A stretch of DNA of 34,130 nucleotides, taken from positions 1 through 34,130 of the forward strand of contig CAZKTF010000011.1 of assembly GCA_964555565.1 (NCBI GenBank), read 5' to 3'. Position numbers and translations under genes: made by a program. Positions within the stretch are counted from its first letter, which is position 1. Every line of letters begins with the position of its first letter. Positions 26,269 through 34,063 of this stretch are shown here, one piece after another. The notes under the pieces are model-generated. The model saw only the letters and a list, made by a program, of their open reading frames with translations. It made no database searches and was not told where the DNA came from. This DNA comes from CAZKTF01 sp964555565. GTDB taxonomy: Bacteria > Planctomycetota > JAJSAM01 > JAKLKS01.

Positions 26269-26876
26269 CGCCGGCCCCTCACGCCGTCGAGGAACAGGTG
26301 CGCCACCTGCTTCCCCAGGCGCGCGGCCGGCACGCGCCGGGTCTCCGGGTCGCCGAGGATGCCCCGCGCCACGCAGAGCCACACGACCGTGGACAGGAAG
26401 GCGCGGGCGGCGAAGCGCGCGTCCCCCTCCCGGAGCCCGCCGCGCCGGCCCCGCCGCCGGAGGTAGCCCGCGAGGACGCGGCGCAGTGCCGCCGCACGGT
26501 GGCGCTCGAAGGCACGCGCCAGGGGGTGGCCCGCGAGCGCGCTGTAGAGGTAGAGGCGGAGGAAGGAGGGGTCGGCGTCGATCCTCTCCACCATCAGGCG
26601 GGCGAGGCCGGCCAGGAGCCGCTCCGGGGGCTCCTCGCTCCGGGCGAGCGCCCGGAGCGGGAGGATCGCCTCCATGTCGCGCATCTTGCGTTCGAGGATC
26701 GCCCTGTAGAGCGCGCCCTTGTCGGGGAAGTGGCGGAAGACGAGCGCCTCGGAGACCCCGGACTCGCGCGCCAGGTCGCGGGTGGAGGTCCCCTCGAACC
26801 CGCGGCGCGCGAAGAGCGCGATGGAGGCGCGGAGGATCGCCTCCCTCCTCTCCGCCGCCGGGAGCCTCGTCCCCAC
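26265..26876 (-). CDS. TetR-family repressor of the efflux operon
   Basis: 203 residues from GTG at 26876, with GGAGGAGGG a few bases upstream. The N-terminal helix-turn-helix domain is complete: REAILRASIALFARRGFEGTSTRDLARESGVSEALVFRHFPDKGALYRAIL (about 11-61). The C-terminal ligand-binding part (about 70-195) is helical and not assignable to a ligand. It is the first gene of the operon, with a perfect palindrome 56-77 bases upstream of its start, so it most likely represses itself and the three pump genes until an efflux substrate binds it. Confidence 0.95.
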   Translation of the reverse strand: MGTRLPAAERREAILRASIALFARRGFEGTSTRDLARESGVSEALVFRHFPDKGALYRAILERKMRDMEAILPLRALARSEEPPERLLAGLARLMVERIDADPSFLRLYLYSALAGHPLARAFERHRAAALRRVLAGYLRRRGRRGGLREGDARFAARAFLSTVVWLCVARGILGDPETRRVPAARLGKQVAHLFLDGVRGRR

Positions 26877-26931
26877 GCCGCCCTCCTCCCCCGGGCCCCG
26901 CCGCCGCGCGGGCCGCGCGGGCAGGAGACCA

Positions 26932-26953
26932 GGTAAGTAAGTGATTACTTACC
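26932..26953. promoter_or_regulatory. TetR-type operator upstream of the efflux operon
   Basis: Perfect 9-bp arms GGTAAGTAA (26932-26940) and TTACTTACC (26945-26953) flank GTGA. The site is conspicuously AT-rich for this genome and resembles known TetR-family operators. On the minus strand a TTGCGT box (26974-26969) with AGTAAT 19 bases on overlaps the palindrome, so bound repressor would block RNA polymerase. Confidence 0.75.
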
Positions 26954-27003
26954 ACAGGGGGAGGGGGAACGCAAGCCCGGGGAACGGCGGGAGAACGGCT
27001 TCT

Positions 27004-27166
27004 ACCACGGAGACACGGAGAGCACGGAGGGCACGGAGAACGGCAGGCGGAAGGGGGGGAGACAACGGCTCTCGAGCACAGGATTCTCGCCGCGGCCGTT
27101 CCCCCTTCCCCTCGTCGTTTTCCGGGTCGTTCTCCGTGTCCTCAGTGTCCTCCGTGACCTCCGTGG
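27004..27166. repeat. Inverted CACGGAG repeat array
   Basis: Four CACGGAG units (27006-27012, 27014-27020, 27023-27029, 27032-27038) are mirrored by CTCCGTG at 27132-27138, a CTCAGTG variant at 27141-27147, and CTCCGTG at 27150-27156 and 27159-27165. Complementarity continues inward (GGAAGGGGGGG against CCCCCTTCC; AACGGC against GCCGTT), so the whole 160 bases could fold into one long imperfect hairpin. Similar CCACGGAGACACGGAG tracts are known from intergenic DNA of several environmental phyla; their function is unclear. Confidence 0.7.
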
Positions 27167-27172
27167 TGAAAG

Positions 27173-27202
27173 ACTCTCCCGCACTCTCCCGGACTCTCCC
27201 GT
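27173..27202. repeat. Three tandem 10-bp units
   Basis: ACTCTCCCGC, ACTCTCCCGG and ACTCTCCCGT lie head to tail directly after the inverted array. A 10-bp period puts them on one face of the helix, so they could be a protein-binding array, but simple slippage is equally possible. Confidence 0.55.
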
Positions 27203-27251
27203 ACCGTTGTCGTCGCCCCCGCCCCTGCCCTTACCCTTACCCCCTCCTCCC

Positions 27252-28490
27252 ATGGACCCCGGCGCCCCCCTCCCGCCCCTCCTCACCGCGGACCTCCCCG
27301 GCACCGGGGGGTCCCTCCGCCGGGACCCCGGGGACTTCGTCGTCGAGGAGATCCCCCTCTACCGCCCCTCGGGCGCCGGGGACCACGCCTACGCCTGGAT
27401 CGAGAAGACCGGGATCTCCACCCACGAGGCGGTCCGGCGCATCGCCGCGCGCCTCCAGGTCTCCGAGGGCCGGATCGGGTTCGCCGGGCTGAAGGACGCC
27501 CGGGCGGTGACGCGCCAGATGCTGAGCCTGGAGCGCGTGTCCCCCGCCGCCGTGGAGTCCCTGGAGGTCCCCGGGGTGCGGGTCCTCCGCGTGGTCCCCC
27601 ACCGCAACAAGCTCCGGGTGGGCCACCTCGCCGGGAACCGCTTCCTCGTGCGCGTCCGCGACGTCGTCCCGGACGCGACCGCGCGCGTGGAGGCGGTCCT
27701 GCGCAGGGTCCTCGCCCGCGGGCTCCCCAACGGCTTCGGGCCCCAGCGCTTCGGGACGCGCGGCGACACCCACCTGCTCGGGCGCGCGCTCGTGCGCCGG
27801 GACGCGGCGGAGGCGACGGACGTCCTGCTCGGCCGGCCGAGCCCGCGGGAGCGCGACCCGCGCGTGGTGGAGGCCCGCCGGCTCTACGGGACCGGCGACT
27901 ACCGGGCCGCGCGGGAGCTCCTCCCGCCGGGCTTCGCCGCCGAGCGCCGGGCCCTGGAGCGCCTCGCCGCGGGCGGCACCCGGGAGGAGGCCCAGCGGGC
28001 CATCCCCCGCGGGCTCCGGCGCTTCTTCGTCGGGGCCTACCAGGCGGCCCTCTTCAACCGGGTCCTGGGGGACCGGATCGGGGACATCGATCGGCTCGAG
28101 GCCGGCGACCTCGCGTGGATCCACGGCCGGGGCGCCGTGTTCCTCGTGGAGGACCCCGCCCGGGAGCAGCCCCGGTGCGATCGGTTCGAGGTCTCGCCCA
28201 GCGGCCCGCTCTTCGGGACGAAGATGATCCTCCCCGGCGGCGCGCCCGGGGAGAGGGAGCGCGCGGTGCTCGCGGCGGAGGGGCTGGAGGCCGCCTCCTT
28301 CCGCGTGGAGGGCGCGGACCGGTTCGAGGGGGAGAGGCGGCCGCTGCGGGTCCCCGTCGCGGAGCCCTCCTTCCGCGTGGAGGGCGGCGACCTCGTCCTG
28401 GGGTTCGCGCTCCCCCGCGGGGCCTACGCCACGAACCTCCTGGCCGAGATCATGAAGGGCGAGGCCAGCGCGGAGGGGCCGGAACTGTAG
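27252..28490 (+). CDS. truD: tRNA pseudouridine(13) synthase TruD
   Basis: 412 residues from ATG at 27252. Family motifs are in order: DFVVEEIPLY (28-37), GFAGLKDARAVTRQ with the catalytic Asp82, NGFGPQRFGTRGDTHLLGRAL (about 157-177) that is diagnostic for TruD, the inserted TRUD domain, and RFFVGAYQAALFNRVL (about 257-272). The C-terminal part returns to the catalytic fold (GPLFGTKMILPGG; RGAYATNLLAEIMK). The enzyme converts uridine 13 of tRNA to pseudouridine. It is somewhat longer than the E. coli enzyme (about 350). The gene stands 74 bases before the ParA gene in the same direction; no ribosome site is obvious before its ATG. Confidence 0.95.
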   Translation: MDPGAPLPPLLTADLPGTGGSLRRDPGDFVVEEIPLYRPSGAGDHAYAWIEKTGISTHEAVRRIAARLQVSEGRIGFAGLKDARAVTRQMLSLERVSPAAVESLEVPGVRVLRVVPHRNKLRVGHLAGNRFLVRVRDVVPDATARVEAVLRRVLARGLPNGFGPQRFGTRGDTHLLGRALVRRDAAEATDVLLGRPSPRERDPRVVEARRLYGTGDYRAARELLPPGFAAERRALERLAAGGTREEAQRAIPRGLRRFFVGAYQAALFNRVLGDRIGDIDRLEAGDLAWIHGRGAVFLVEDPAREQPRCDRFEVSPSGPLFGTKMILPGGAPGERERAVLAAEGLEAASFRVEGADRFEGERRPLRVPVAEPSFRVEGGDLVLGFALPRGAYATNLLAEIMKGEASAEGPEL

Positions 28491-28564
28491 TAGGGGCGGG
28501 GCACGCGGTACCCCGGCATGGAGAAACCCGCCGCCCCCGTCGCCGCGCCCCCGATACTTCCCCC

Positions 28565-29353
28565 ATGCCCCTCAGGCGCATCGCGCTGATGAACCAGAAG
28601 GGCGGCGTGGGCAAGACCACGACGGCCGTGAACCTCGGCGCGGCGCTCGCGCGCCGGGGCATGCGGGTCCTCCTCGTGGACCTGGACCCGCAGGCGAACC
28701 TCACCGTCCACCTCGACGTGCGTCCCGACGGCGTCGAGCGCTCGATCTACGACGTCCTCGCGGGGCGCTGCACGCTCGCCCGGGCGGTCCGGCCCACGGG
28801 GACCCTGGGGCTCGACCTCGTCCCCTCCTCCCTGGACCTGTCCGGGGCGGAGCTGGAGCTCGCCTCGACGGTGGGACGGGAGAGGGTGTTCCGGGACGCG
28901 GTGGACGCGCTGGAGGCCTCGGGGGGGGAGCCCTGGGACTTCCTCCTCGTGGACTGCCCCCCCTCCCTGGGGCTGCTGGCCCTCAACGCCCTCACGGCCG
29001 TGCGCGAGGTGATCGTCCCGCTCCAGACGGAGTTCTTCGCCCTCCAGGGGATGGCCAAGCTCCGCGAGGTGGTCGTCCTCGTGGAGAAGCGGCTCAACCC
29101 GGGGCTCGCGGTCCTGGGGATCCTCCCTTCCCTGGTGGACTCCCGGACCGCCCTCTCGCGCGAGGTCCTCTCCGAGATCCGCTCCTTCTTCGGGGCCGCG
29201 GTCTTCGGGACCGCGATCCGCCGCAACGTCCGCCTCGCCGAGGCCTCCTCCCACGGGAAGACGGTCTTCGAGTACGCCCCCGGGAGCCACGGCGCCGCCG
29301 ACTACGCCGCCCTCGCCGAGGAGGTCCTCCGCCGGGGCGCCGTCGCGCGGTGA
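28565..29353 (+). CDS. ParA/Soj-family partition ATPase
   Basis: 262 residues, close to Soj. The deviant Walker A motif KGGVGKTTT has both signature lysine (Lys12) and P-loop lysine (Lys18); VLLVDLDPQANLT (37-49) is the A' motif and FLLVDCPPSLGLLALNAL the Walker B region. It should form ATP-dependent dimers that bind DNA non-specifically and move cargo. No ParB gene follows; the next genes are FHA sensor kinases, so it may be the chromosomal Soj with ParB elsewhere or an orphan ParA that positions something else. A GATACT -10-like box ends 7 bases before the ATG, suggesting another near-leaderless message, but no -35 is seen. Confidence 0.9.
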   Translation: MPLRRIALMNQKGGVGKTTTAVNLGAALARRGMRVLLVDLDPQANLTVHLDVRPDGVERSIYDVLAGRCTLARAVRPTGTLGLDLVPSSLDLSGAELELASTVGRERVFRDAVDALEASGGEPWDFLLVDCPPSLGLLALNALTAVREVIVPLQTEFFALQGMAKLREVVVLVEKRLNPGLAVLGILPSLVDSRTALSREVLSEIRSFFGAAVFGTAIRRNVRLAEASSHGKTVFEYAPGSHGAADYAALAEEVLRRGAVAR

Positions 29354-29435
29354 CCCGGCACCGTACCGCTTCCCGGCCGCCCGGCGGGGTGGTAGAGTCC
29401 GATCGAGCGGTGGATCGCGGCAAGGGGGGGCGACC

Positions 29436-31073
29436 TTGGCGGCGCTGGACCTGACCATCGACAAGGGACCGGGCCGGGGGAAGACGCTGCGCCTCCCCGC
29501 GGACCGGGCGTTCTCGATCGGCCGCGGCCAGTCGAACGACCTGACCCTCAACGACCGCCTGGTCTCCTCCCACCACGCCCGCATCCTCTACGAGGGGGGG
29601 GAGTTCGTCCTCTCGGACCTCAACTCGAAGAACCACACCTTCCTGAACGGGGGGTCGGTGGCCGGCTCGGTGATCCTCCACCACGGGGACGAGATCGGGA
29701 TCGGCGGCTGCGTCCTCGCGGTGCGCGAGGCGACCCGGCCCGCGGTCACCCTCTCCGACGCCCCCGACACCCGCCCCTTCCGCGCCAGCATCGAGACCCA
29801 GAAGACGGTCGCGATCGACACGGCGAGCATCAAGACCGCGATCACGGGCCTCGGCCGGATGGAGAAGACCCTGGCCGTCCTCCACGCCACGGGGCGGCTC
29901 CTCTCCGAGGGGCAGCAGCCCGCGGAGTTCCTCCCCCGCCTCCTCGACCTGATGTTCGAGGTCGTCCCCGCCGACCGCGGGGCGGTCTTCCTGAAGGAGG
30001 CGAACGGGGAGCTCCGGCCGCTCTACGCGCGGGACGCGGGCGGGAACACGCTGCCGAGCCTCTCCATCAGCCGCTCGGTCCTGCGCAAGTCGGTGGAGGA
30101 GGGGACGTCGGTCCTCACCGCCGGCGGGCTCCGCGAGGGGGGGGTCGAGCCCCAGGAGTCCATGGTCCTCCACCAGATCGCCTCGGCCATCTGCGCCCCC
30201 ATCCGCGGGCGCGCGGAGGTCCTCGGGGCCATCTACCTGGACTCCAAGCTCACGGGCGAGCCCTTCGAGGAGGACCACCTGGGGCTGCTCACCACCGTGG
30301 CGCTCCACGCCGGGGTGGCCCACGAGAACGCGCGCATGGCCCTCGAGGCCTCGCGGCGCGAGAGGATGGCGGCCATCGGGCTCGTGGTGGCGGGCCTGGC
30401 CCACGACATCAAGAACTACCTGCTCGGCGTCACCCTGGGCCAGTCCCTGGTCGAGGACGAGATCCGCGAGAAGCTCGGCACCGACGGCCGCGAAGCCTGG
30501 GCCGCGATGAAGGACGCGATGCACCGGATCACCGACCTCGTCCAGGACATGCTGGCCTACAGCAAGCCCCGCGAGCCGGACTGGGCGCTGGCCGACACGA
30601 ACGAGGTGGCCTCCGCGGCGGTGCGGGCGCTCGACCGCCGGGCCACGGAACGCGGCGTGCTCCTGGAGGTGAAGCGCCACCCGAAGGTCGGGCCCTTCTG
30701 GTTCGACCCGAAGACGATCGAGCGGTGCCTGGTGAACCTGGCCTCCAACGGGATCGACGCGACCCCGGGCGGGGGCACGGTGACGGTCCGCGTCCAGCCC
30801 GGCGAGGTGCCGGACACGGTCGTCCTCAGCGTGTCGGACACCGGCGCCGGGATCCCCCCCGAGAACCGCTCGCGGGTGTTCGACCTCTTCTTCTCGACCA
30901 AGTCGAGCAAGGGGACGGGCCTGGGGCTCGCCGTCACCAAGAAGATCATCGAGGAGCACGGGGGGAAGATCTCCTTCACGACGGAGGTGAACGAGGGGAC
31001 GACCTTCACGATCGTGCTCCCCCGGAGGGACGTCCCCCCGCCGCCGTCGTCGCAGTCGCCCGCGGTCTCCTAG
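29436..31073 (+). CDS. FHA-GAF-histidine kinase (first of two paralogues)
   Basis: 545 residues from TTG at 29436, preceded by a G-rich ribosome site; no ATG or GTG in frame nearby. The FHA domain (1-95) keeps Arg30, Ser45, His47 and Asn71 of the phosphothreonine pocket, though SKNGT is SKNHT. A GAF domain (about 145-300) has FEVVPADRGAVFLK and PIRGRAEVLGAIYLDSKL. The kinase core has the H-box GLAHDIKN (His323), N-box NLASNGIDA (Asn438), G1 DTGAGI, F-box DLFFSTK and G2 GTGLGLAV: all intact. No membrane helices, so it is a cytosolic sensor. It likely reads a phosphothreonine partner through FHA and a small ligand through GAF. No response regulator is adjacent. Confidence 0.93.
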   Translation: MAALDLTIDKGPGRGKTLRLPADRAFSIGRGQSNDLTLNDRLVSSHHARILYEGGEFVLSDLNSKNHTFLNGGSVAGSVILHHGDEIGIGGCVLAVREATRPAVTLSDAPDTRPFRASIETQKTVAIDTASIKTAITGLGRMEKTLAVLHATGRLLSEGQQPAEFLPRLLDLMFEVVPADRGAVFLKEANGELRPLYARDAGGNTLPSLSISRSVLRKSVEEGTSVLTAGGLREGGVEPQESMVLHQIASAICAPIRGRAEVLGAIYLDSKLTGEPFEEDHLGLLTTVALHAGVAHENARMALEASRRERMAAIGLVVAGLAHDIKNYLLGVTLGQSLVEDEIREKLGTDGREAWAAMKDAMHRITDLVQDMLAYSKPREPDWALADTNEVASAAVRALDRRATERGVLLEVKRHPKVGPFWFDPKTIERCLVNLASNGIDATPGGGTVTVRVQPGEVPDTVVLSVSDTGAGIPPENRSRVFDLFFSTKSSKGTGLGLAVTKKIIEEHGGKISFTTEVNEGTTFTIVLPRRDVPPPPSSQSPAVS

Positions 31074-31076
31074 CCC

Positions 31077-31096
31077 GGCGCGCCGTCGAACGCGCC
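31077..31096 (+). terminator. Hairpin after the first sensor kinase gene
   Basis: GGCGCG (31077-31082), an 8-base loop and CGCGCC (31091-31096) directly follow the stop at 31073. No T-tract. With a promoter-like TTGACT just downstream it suggests the second kinase gene is transcribed separately, at least in part. Confidence 0.3.
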
Positions 31097-31106
31097 AAGG
31101 CTTGCC

Positions 31107-31135
31107 TTGACTCTCCCCGTCGCAGCCCGGAAGAT
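31107..31135 (+). promoter_or_regulatory. Possible promoter for the second sensor kinase gene
   Basis: TTGACT (31107-31112, five of six to the -35 consensus), 17 bases, then GAAGAT (31130-31135, a weak -10). The expected start is about 8 bases before the ATG at 31150. No Shine-Dalgarno is visible before that ATG, which fits a very short leader. Confidence 0.4.
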
Positions 31136-31149
31136 CCAGCCCTCCAAAC

Positions 31150-33006
31150 ATGCCAGGTTACGAAATCCACGTCACCAAGGGGCCGAAGGCGGGCAAGGTG
31201 GTCCCCCTCACGACCGGGCGGCCCATCACGATCGGGCGCGCCCCGACGAACGACCTCTCCCTGGAGGACGCGGCGGTCTCCTCCTTCCACGCCCGGGTCG
31301 AGCTCATGACCAGCGGCCCGGTCCTCACGGACCTCAAGTCGAAGAACGGGACCTTCGTCAACGGGACCGCCATCATCGGGTCCATGAACGTCCAGGTGGG
31401 CCAGGAGATCGGGCTCGGGTCCTCGGCCCTCGTGGTGAAGGGGGACCCCGTCCCCCCCCTCACCCCGCCGCCGGGCCCCCTCCCCGCGGCCGCCGCGTCG
31501 CGCCCCGCGTCGGCGCCCCCGGCGCCGCCGCCCGCCGCACCGCCCCCGAGGATCGGGGCCCGCCCCTCGGGGCCGATCCCGTCCGTGTCGATCCGCCTCC
31601 CCACCCCCTCGGGGTCGCTCCGCATCCTCACCCCCTCCGGGATCCTCTCGCCGGTGAAGGGCGGGAGCGGGGTCGCGATCACCGAGGGGGGCGGCGCGCC
31701 GATCTTCTCGAGCATCGACACGAACAAGTCGATGGCCATCGACCCGAAGATGCTCAAGTCGGCGCTGGCCAAGTTCGGCAAGGCCGAGAAGAACCTCGCC
31801 ACGCTGCACGCGGTGGGCAACGTCCTCGCCTCCGCCCACGACCCGGACGTCTTCTTCCCCAAGCTGCTGGACCACATCTTCGACGTGGTCTCGGCGGACC
31901 GCGGGGCGATCTTCGTGAAGGAGGGGGACTCGCTCGTCCCCAAGGTCGCCCGGTCCGGGGAGGGCCGCCAGGAGAACATCACGATCTCCCAGACGATCCT
32001 CCACCGCACCGTGGAGGAGGGCGTGGCGGTCCTCACCTCGGACGCCGCCGCCGACGACCGCTTCAAGGCGGGGGCCTCGGTCATCCTCCAGCAGATCCGC
32101 TCCGCCATGTGCGTCCCCGTCCGCGGGCGGTCGGAGGTCTTCGGGGCGATCTACGTGGACAGCAAGATCGCCCGCGGGGCCTTCAAGGAGGAGGACCTCG
32201 AGCTCCTGACGACGATCGCGGTGCAGGCCGGGATCTCGCTGGAGAACTCGCGCCTGGCCATCGACGCGGCCCGGGCCGAGCGCATGGCGGCCATCGGGCT
32301 CGTCGTCTCGGGCCTCGCCCACGACATCAAGAACTACATGCAGGCGCTGAAGGGCGGGGACTACATCCTCGACACCTTCATCAAGGCGATGCCCTCGCCC
32401 GAGGCGAAGGACGCCTGGGCGACGATGCAGAAGACGCTGAAGAGCATCTCCGACCTGGTCATGGACATGCTCGCCTACTCCAAGCCCCGCGAGCCGGAGT
32501 GGACGAACGCCGACGTGAACCAGATCTGCGGCGAGGCGCTCTCGGTCTGCAAGGATCGCGCGACGGCGCGGGGGGTGACGACGGACGGGGAGCTGGACTT
32601 CGCCATCGGGCCCTTCTACTTCGACCCGAAGGGGATCGGGCGCTGCCTCATGAACCTCGTGGCGAACGCCATCGACGCCTCCACGGAGAACCAGTCGAAG
32701 AAGGTGGTCGTGTTCTCCCGAGTCGATGCGGACGACCCCGAGACCGTGTGCTTCGGCGTCCGCGACCAGGGCCACGGGATCCAGCCCGAGCACCGGGACA
32801 GGATCTTCGACCTGCTGTTCTCGACGAAGGGCTCGAAGGGGACCGGCATCGGGCTCGCGGTGACGCGGAAGATCGTCGAGGAGCACGGCGGGAGCATCGC
32901 CTTCGAGTCCGAGGTGGAGGTGGGGACGACGTTCTACATCCGGCTCCCCCGCCGCCGCACGCGGCCCGCGCGGACCGGCGCCCCCGCGTCCTCGGGAGCG
33001 AGGTGA
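31150..33006 (+). CDS. FHA-GAF-histidine kinase (second paralogue, with Pro/Ala linker)
   Basis: 618 residues, a clear paralogue of the preceding gene. The FHA domain (1-97) keeps Arg30, Ser45, His47, Asn66 and Asn71 at the same residue numbers as the first copy, here with the canonical SKNGTFVNG. A 100-residue Pro/Ala/Gly-rich linker (about 100-205) is the main difference. Then a GAF domain (about 215-375; FDVVSADRGAIFVKE, VPVRGRSEVFGAIYVDSKI), H-box GLAHDIKN (His391), a shared MLAYSKPREPEW segment, N-box NLVANAIDAS (Asn506), G1 DQGHGI, F-box DLLFSTK and G2 GTGIGLAV. Cytosolic, no membrane helix. The two kinases may form heterodimers or respond to different phosphoproteins; neither has a response regulator nearby. 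Confidence 0.93.
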   Translation: MPGYEIHVTKGPKAGKVVPLTTGRPITIGRAPTNDLSLEDAAVSSFHARVELMTSGPVLTDLKSKNGTFVNGTAIIGSMNVQVGQEIGLGSSALVVKGDPVPPLTPPPGPLPAAAASRPASAPPAPPPAAPPPRIGARPSGPIPSVSIRLPTPSGSLRILTPSGILSPVKGGSGVAITEGGGAPIFSSIDTNKSMAIDPKMLKSALAKFGKAEKNLATLHAVGNVLASAHDPDVFFPKLLDHIFDVVSADRGAIFVKEGDSLVPKVARSGEGRQENITISQTILHRTVEEGVAVLTSDAAADDRFKAGASVILQQIRSAMCVPVRGRSEVFGAIYVDSKIARGAFKEEDLELLTTIAVQAGISLENSRLAIDAARAERMAAIGLVVSGLAHDIKNYMQALKGGDYILDTFIKAMPSPEAKDAWATMQKTLKSISDLVMDMLAYSKPREPEWTNADVNQICGEALSVCKDRATARGVTTDGELDFAIGPFYFDPKGIGRCLMNLVANAIDASTENQSKKVVVFSRVDADDPETVCFGVRDQGHGIQPEHRDRIFDLLFSTKGSKGTGIGLAVTRKIVEEHGGSIAFESEVEVGTTFYIRLPRRRTRPARTGAPASSGAR

Positions 33007-33090
33007 GGGGGACGTCCGCGATCGAGCAACGGACCATCGCGATTTCCGGGTCCGGCCCTTGCGGTAGTTGCTTAATTGCGGACGTCCCCC
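33007..33090. repeat. 84-bp palindromic element with perfect 13-bp terminal inverted repeats
   Basis: GGGGGACGTCCGC (33007-33019) and GCGGACGTCCCCC (33078-33090) are exact inverted repeats; each also contains the palindrome GGACGTCC. Inner segments pair partly (GCAAC near 33026 against GTTGC near 33067). The right side has an AT-rich TTAATT. It begins immediately after the sensor-kinase stop codon and ends 13 bases before pyrB. The layout suits a REP-like or miniature mobile element, which here may also act as terminator. Confidence 0.7.
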
Positions 33091-33103
33091 AGGGAACCCC
33101 CCC

Positions 33104-34063
33104 TTGAAGGCGCCCCGCCGCGACGCCCTCGACCGCTCCCACGCCGCGCGTTTCCTGGGCCGCGACGTCCTCTCCACGCGGGACTTCAGCCGGGAGGAGG
33201 TCCTGTTCCTCCTCGACGCGTCGAAGCGGATGGAGAAGGAGGAGCGCCCGCTCCTCCGGGGGAAGGTCCTGGCCACGCTCTTCTTCGAGCCCTCCACGCG
33301 GACGCGGCTCTCCTTCGAATCCGCCATGAAGCGCCTGGGGGGGCAGTGCATCGGCTTCGCCGACGCGCGGGTCTCCTCCACCGCGAAGGGGGAGACCCTC
33401 CACGACACGGTCCGCGTGGTCGAGGGGTACTGCGACGCCATCGTCATCCGCCACCCGCGGGAGGGGGCGGCGCGCGTGGCGGCGGAGGCGACGCGGCTCC
33501 CGGTGGTCAACGGGGGGGACGGGAGCAACCAGCACCCCACGCAGACCTTCGTGGACCTCTATACCATCCGCGAGGCCTGCGGCAAGGTGACGGGGCTCCA
33601 CATCGGGTTCCTGGGGGACCTCAAGTACGGGCGGGCCGCCCACGGCCTCGTCGCCGCGGCGGCAGCCTTCGGGAACCGGATCACGCTCGTCTCCCCCCCG
33701 GAGCTGCGGCTCCCCTCCTCCCTCCTCGAGGAGGTGACGGAGGAATCGAAGGAGCGGCCCCGGCAGACCGCGGACCTCGCCGAGGCGCTCCGGGACGTGG
33801 ACGTGCTCTACGTGACGCGCATCCAGCAGGAGCGCTTCCCCGACCCCCTGGAGTTCGAGCGGGTCCGCAACGCCTACCGCCTCGACCGCCGGATGCTGGA
33901 GTCCGCGCCGCGGAAGCCCTGCGTCCTCCACCCGCTCCCGCGGGTGCGGGAGATCGACCCGGACGTGGACTCCATGGAGGGGGCGCTCTACTTCCGCCAG
34001 GCGCACAACGGGGTCACGGTCCGCAAGGCCCTCCTCGCCCTTCTCTTCGGGGTGCTCCCTTGA
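33104..34063 (+). CDS. pyrB: Aspartate carbamoyltransferase catalytic chain
   Basis: 319 residues from TTG at 33104. An in-frame TTG at 33068 lies inside the palindromic element and was rejected. Active-site motifs are complete: carbamoyl-phosphate loop FFEPSTRTRLSFE (Ser64-Arg68), SSTAKGETLHDT (the Ser/Lys loop supplied to the neighbouring subunit), GDGSNQHPTQTFVDLYTI (His144), DVLYVTRIQQERF and CVLHPLPRVREID. Length fits ATCase (E. coli 311) and the HPTQ and RIQ.ER motifs favour it over ornithine carbamoyltransferase. It condenses carbamoyl phosphate with aspartate in the first committed step of pyrimidine synthesis. No pyrI is seen in the remaining bases; the next start codon overlaps its stop (TTGA). 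Confidence 0.95.
   Translation: MKAPRRDALDRSHAARFLGRDVLSTRDFSREEVLFLLDASKRMEKEERPLLRGKVLATLFFEPSTRTRLSFESAMKRLGGQCIGFADARVSSTAKGETLHDTVRVVEGYCDAIVIRHPREGAARVAAEATRLPVVNGGDGSNQHPTQTFVDLYTIREACGKVTGLHIGFLGDLKYGRAAHGLVAAAAAFGNRITLVSPPELRLPSSLLEEVTEESKERPRQTADLAEALRDVDVLYVTRIQQERFPDPLEFERVRNAYRLDRRMLESAPRKPCVLHPLPRVREIDPDVDSMEGALYFRQAHNGVTVRKALLALLFGVLP

Larger units (their letters stand above)
26877..27251. other. 375-base gene-free region between tetR and truD
   Basis: It holds the efflux-operon operator and promoter at its left end, then an inverted CACGGAG repeat array, a 10-bp tandem repeat, and a C-rich run (CCCTTACCCTTACCCC near 27228-27244) just before truD. Frames here encode only repeat-derived peptides (TTETRR-like) and are not genes. 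No clear promoter for truD was found. Confidence 0.6.

Noticed and set aside
27004..27166. CRISPR-like array
   Set aside because: Units are only 7-9 bases apart with no spacers, they reverse orientation halfway, and no cas genes are present.
27228..27244. CCCTTACCCTTACCCC resembling a telomere repeat
   Set aside because: Only two short units in a C-rich stretch before truD; no evidence of a replicon end.
33068..33103. Earlier TTG start for pyrB
   Set aside because: It lies inside the 84-bp palindromic element and would add 12 residues not expected in the family; TTG at 33104 has AGGGA upstream and gives a normal length.
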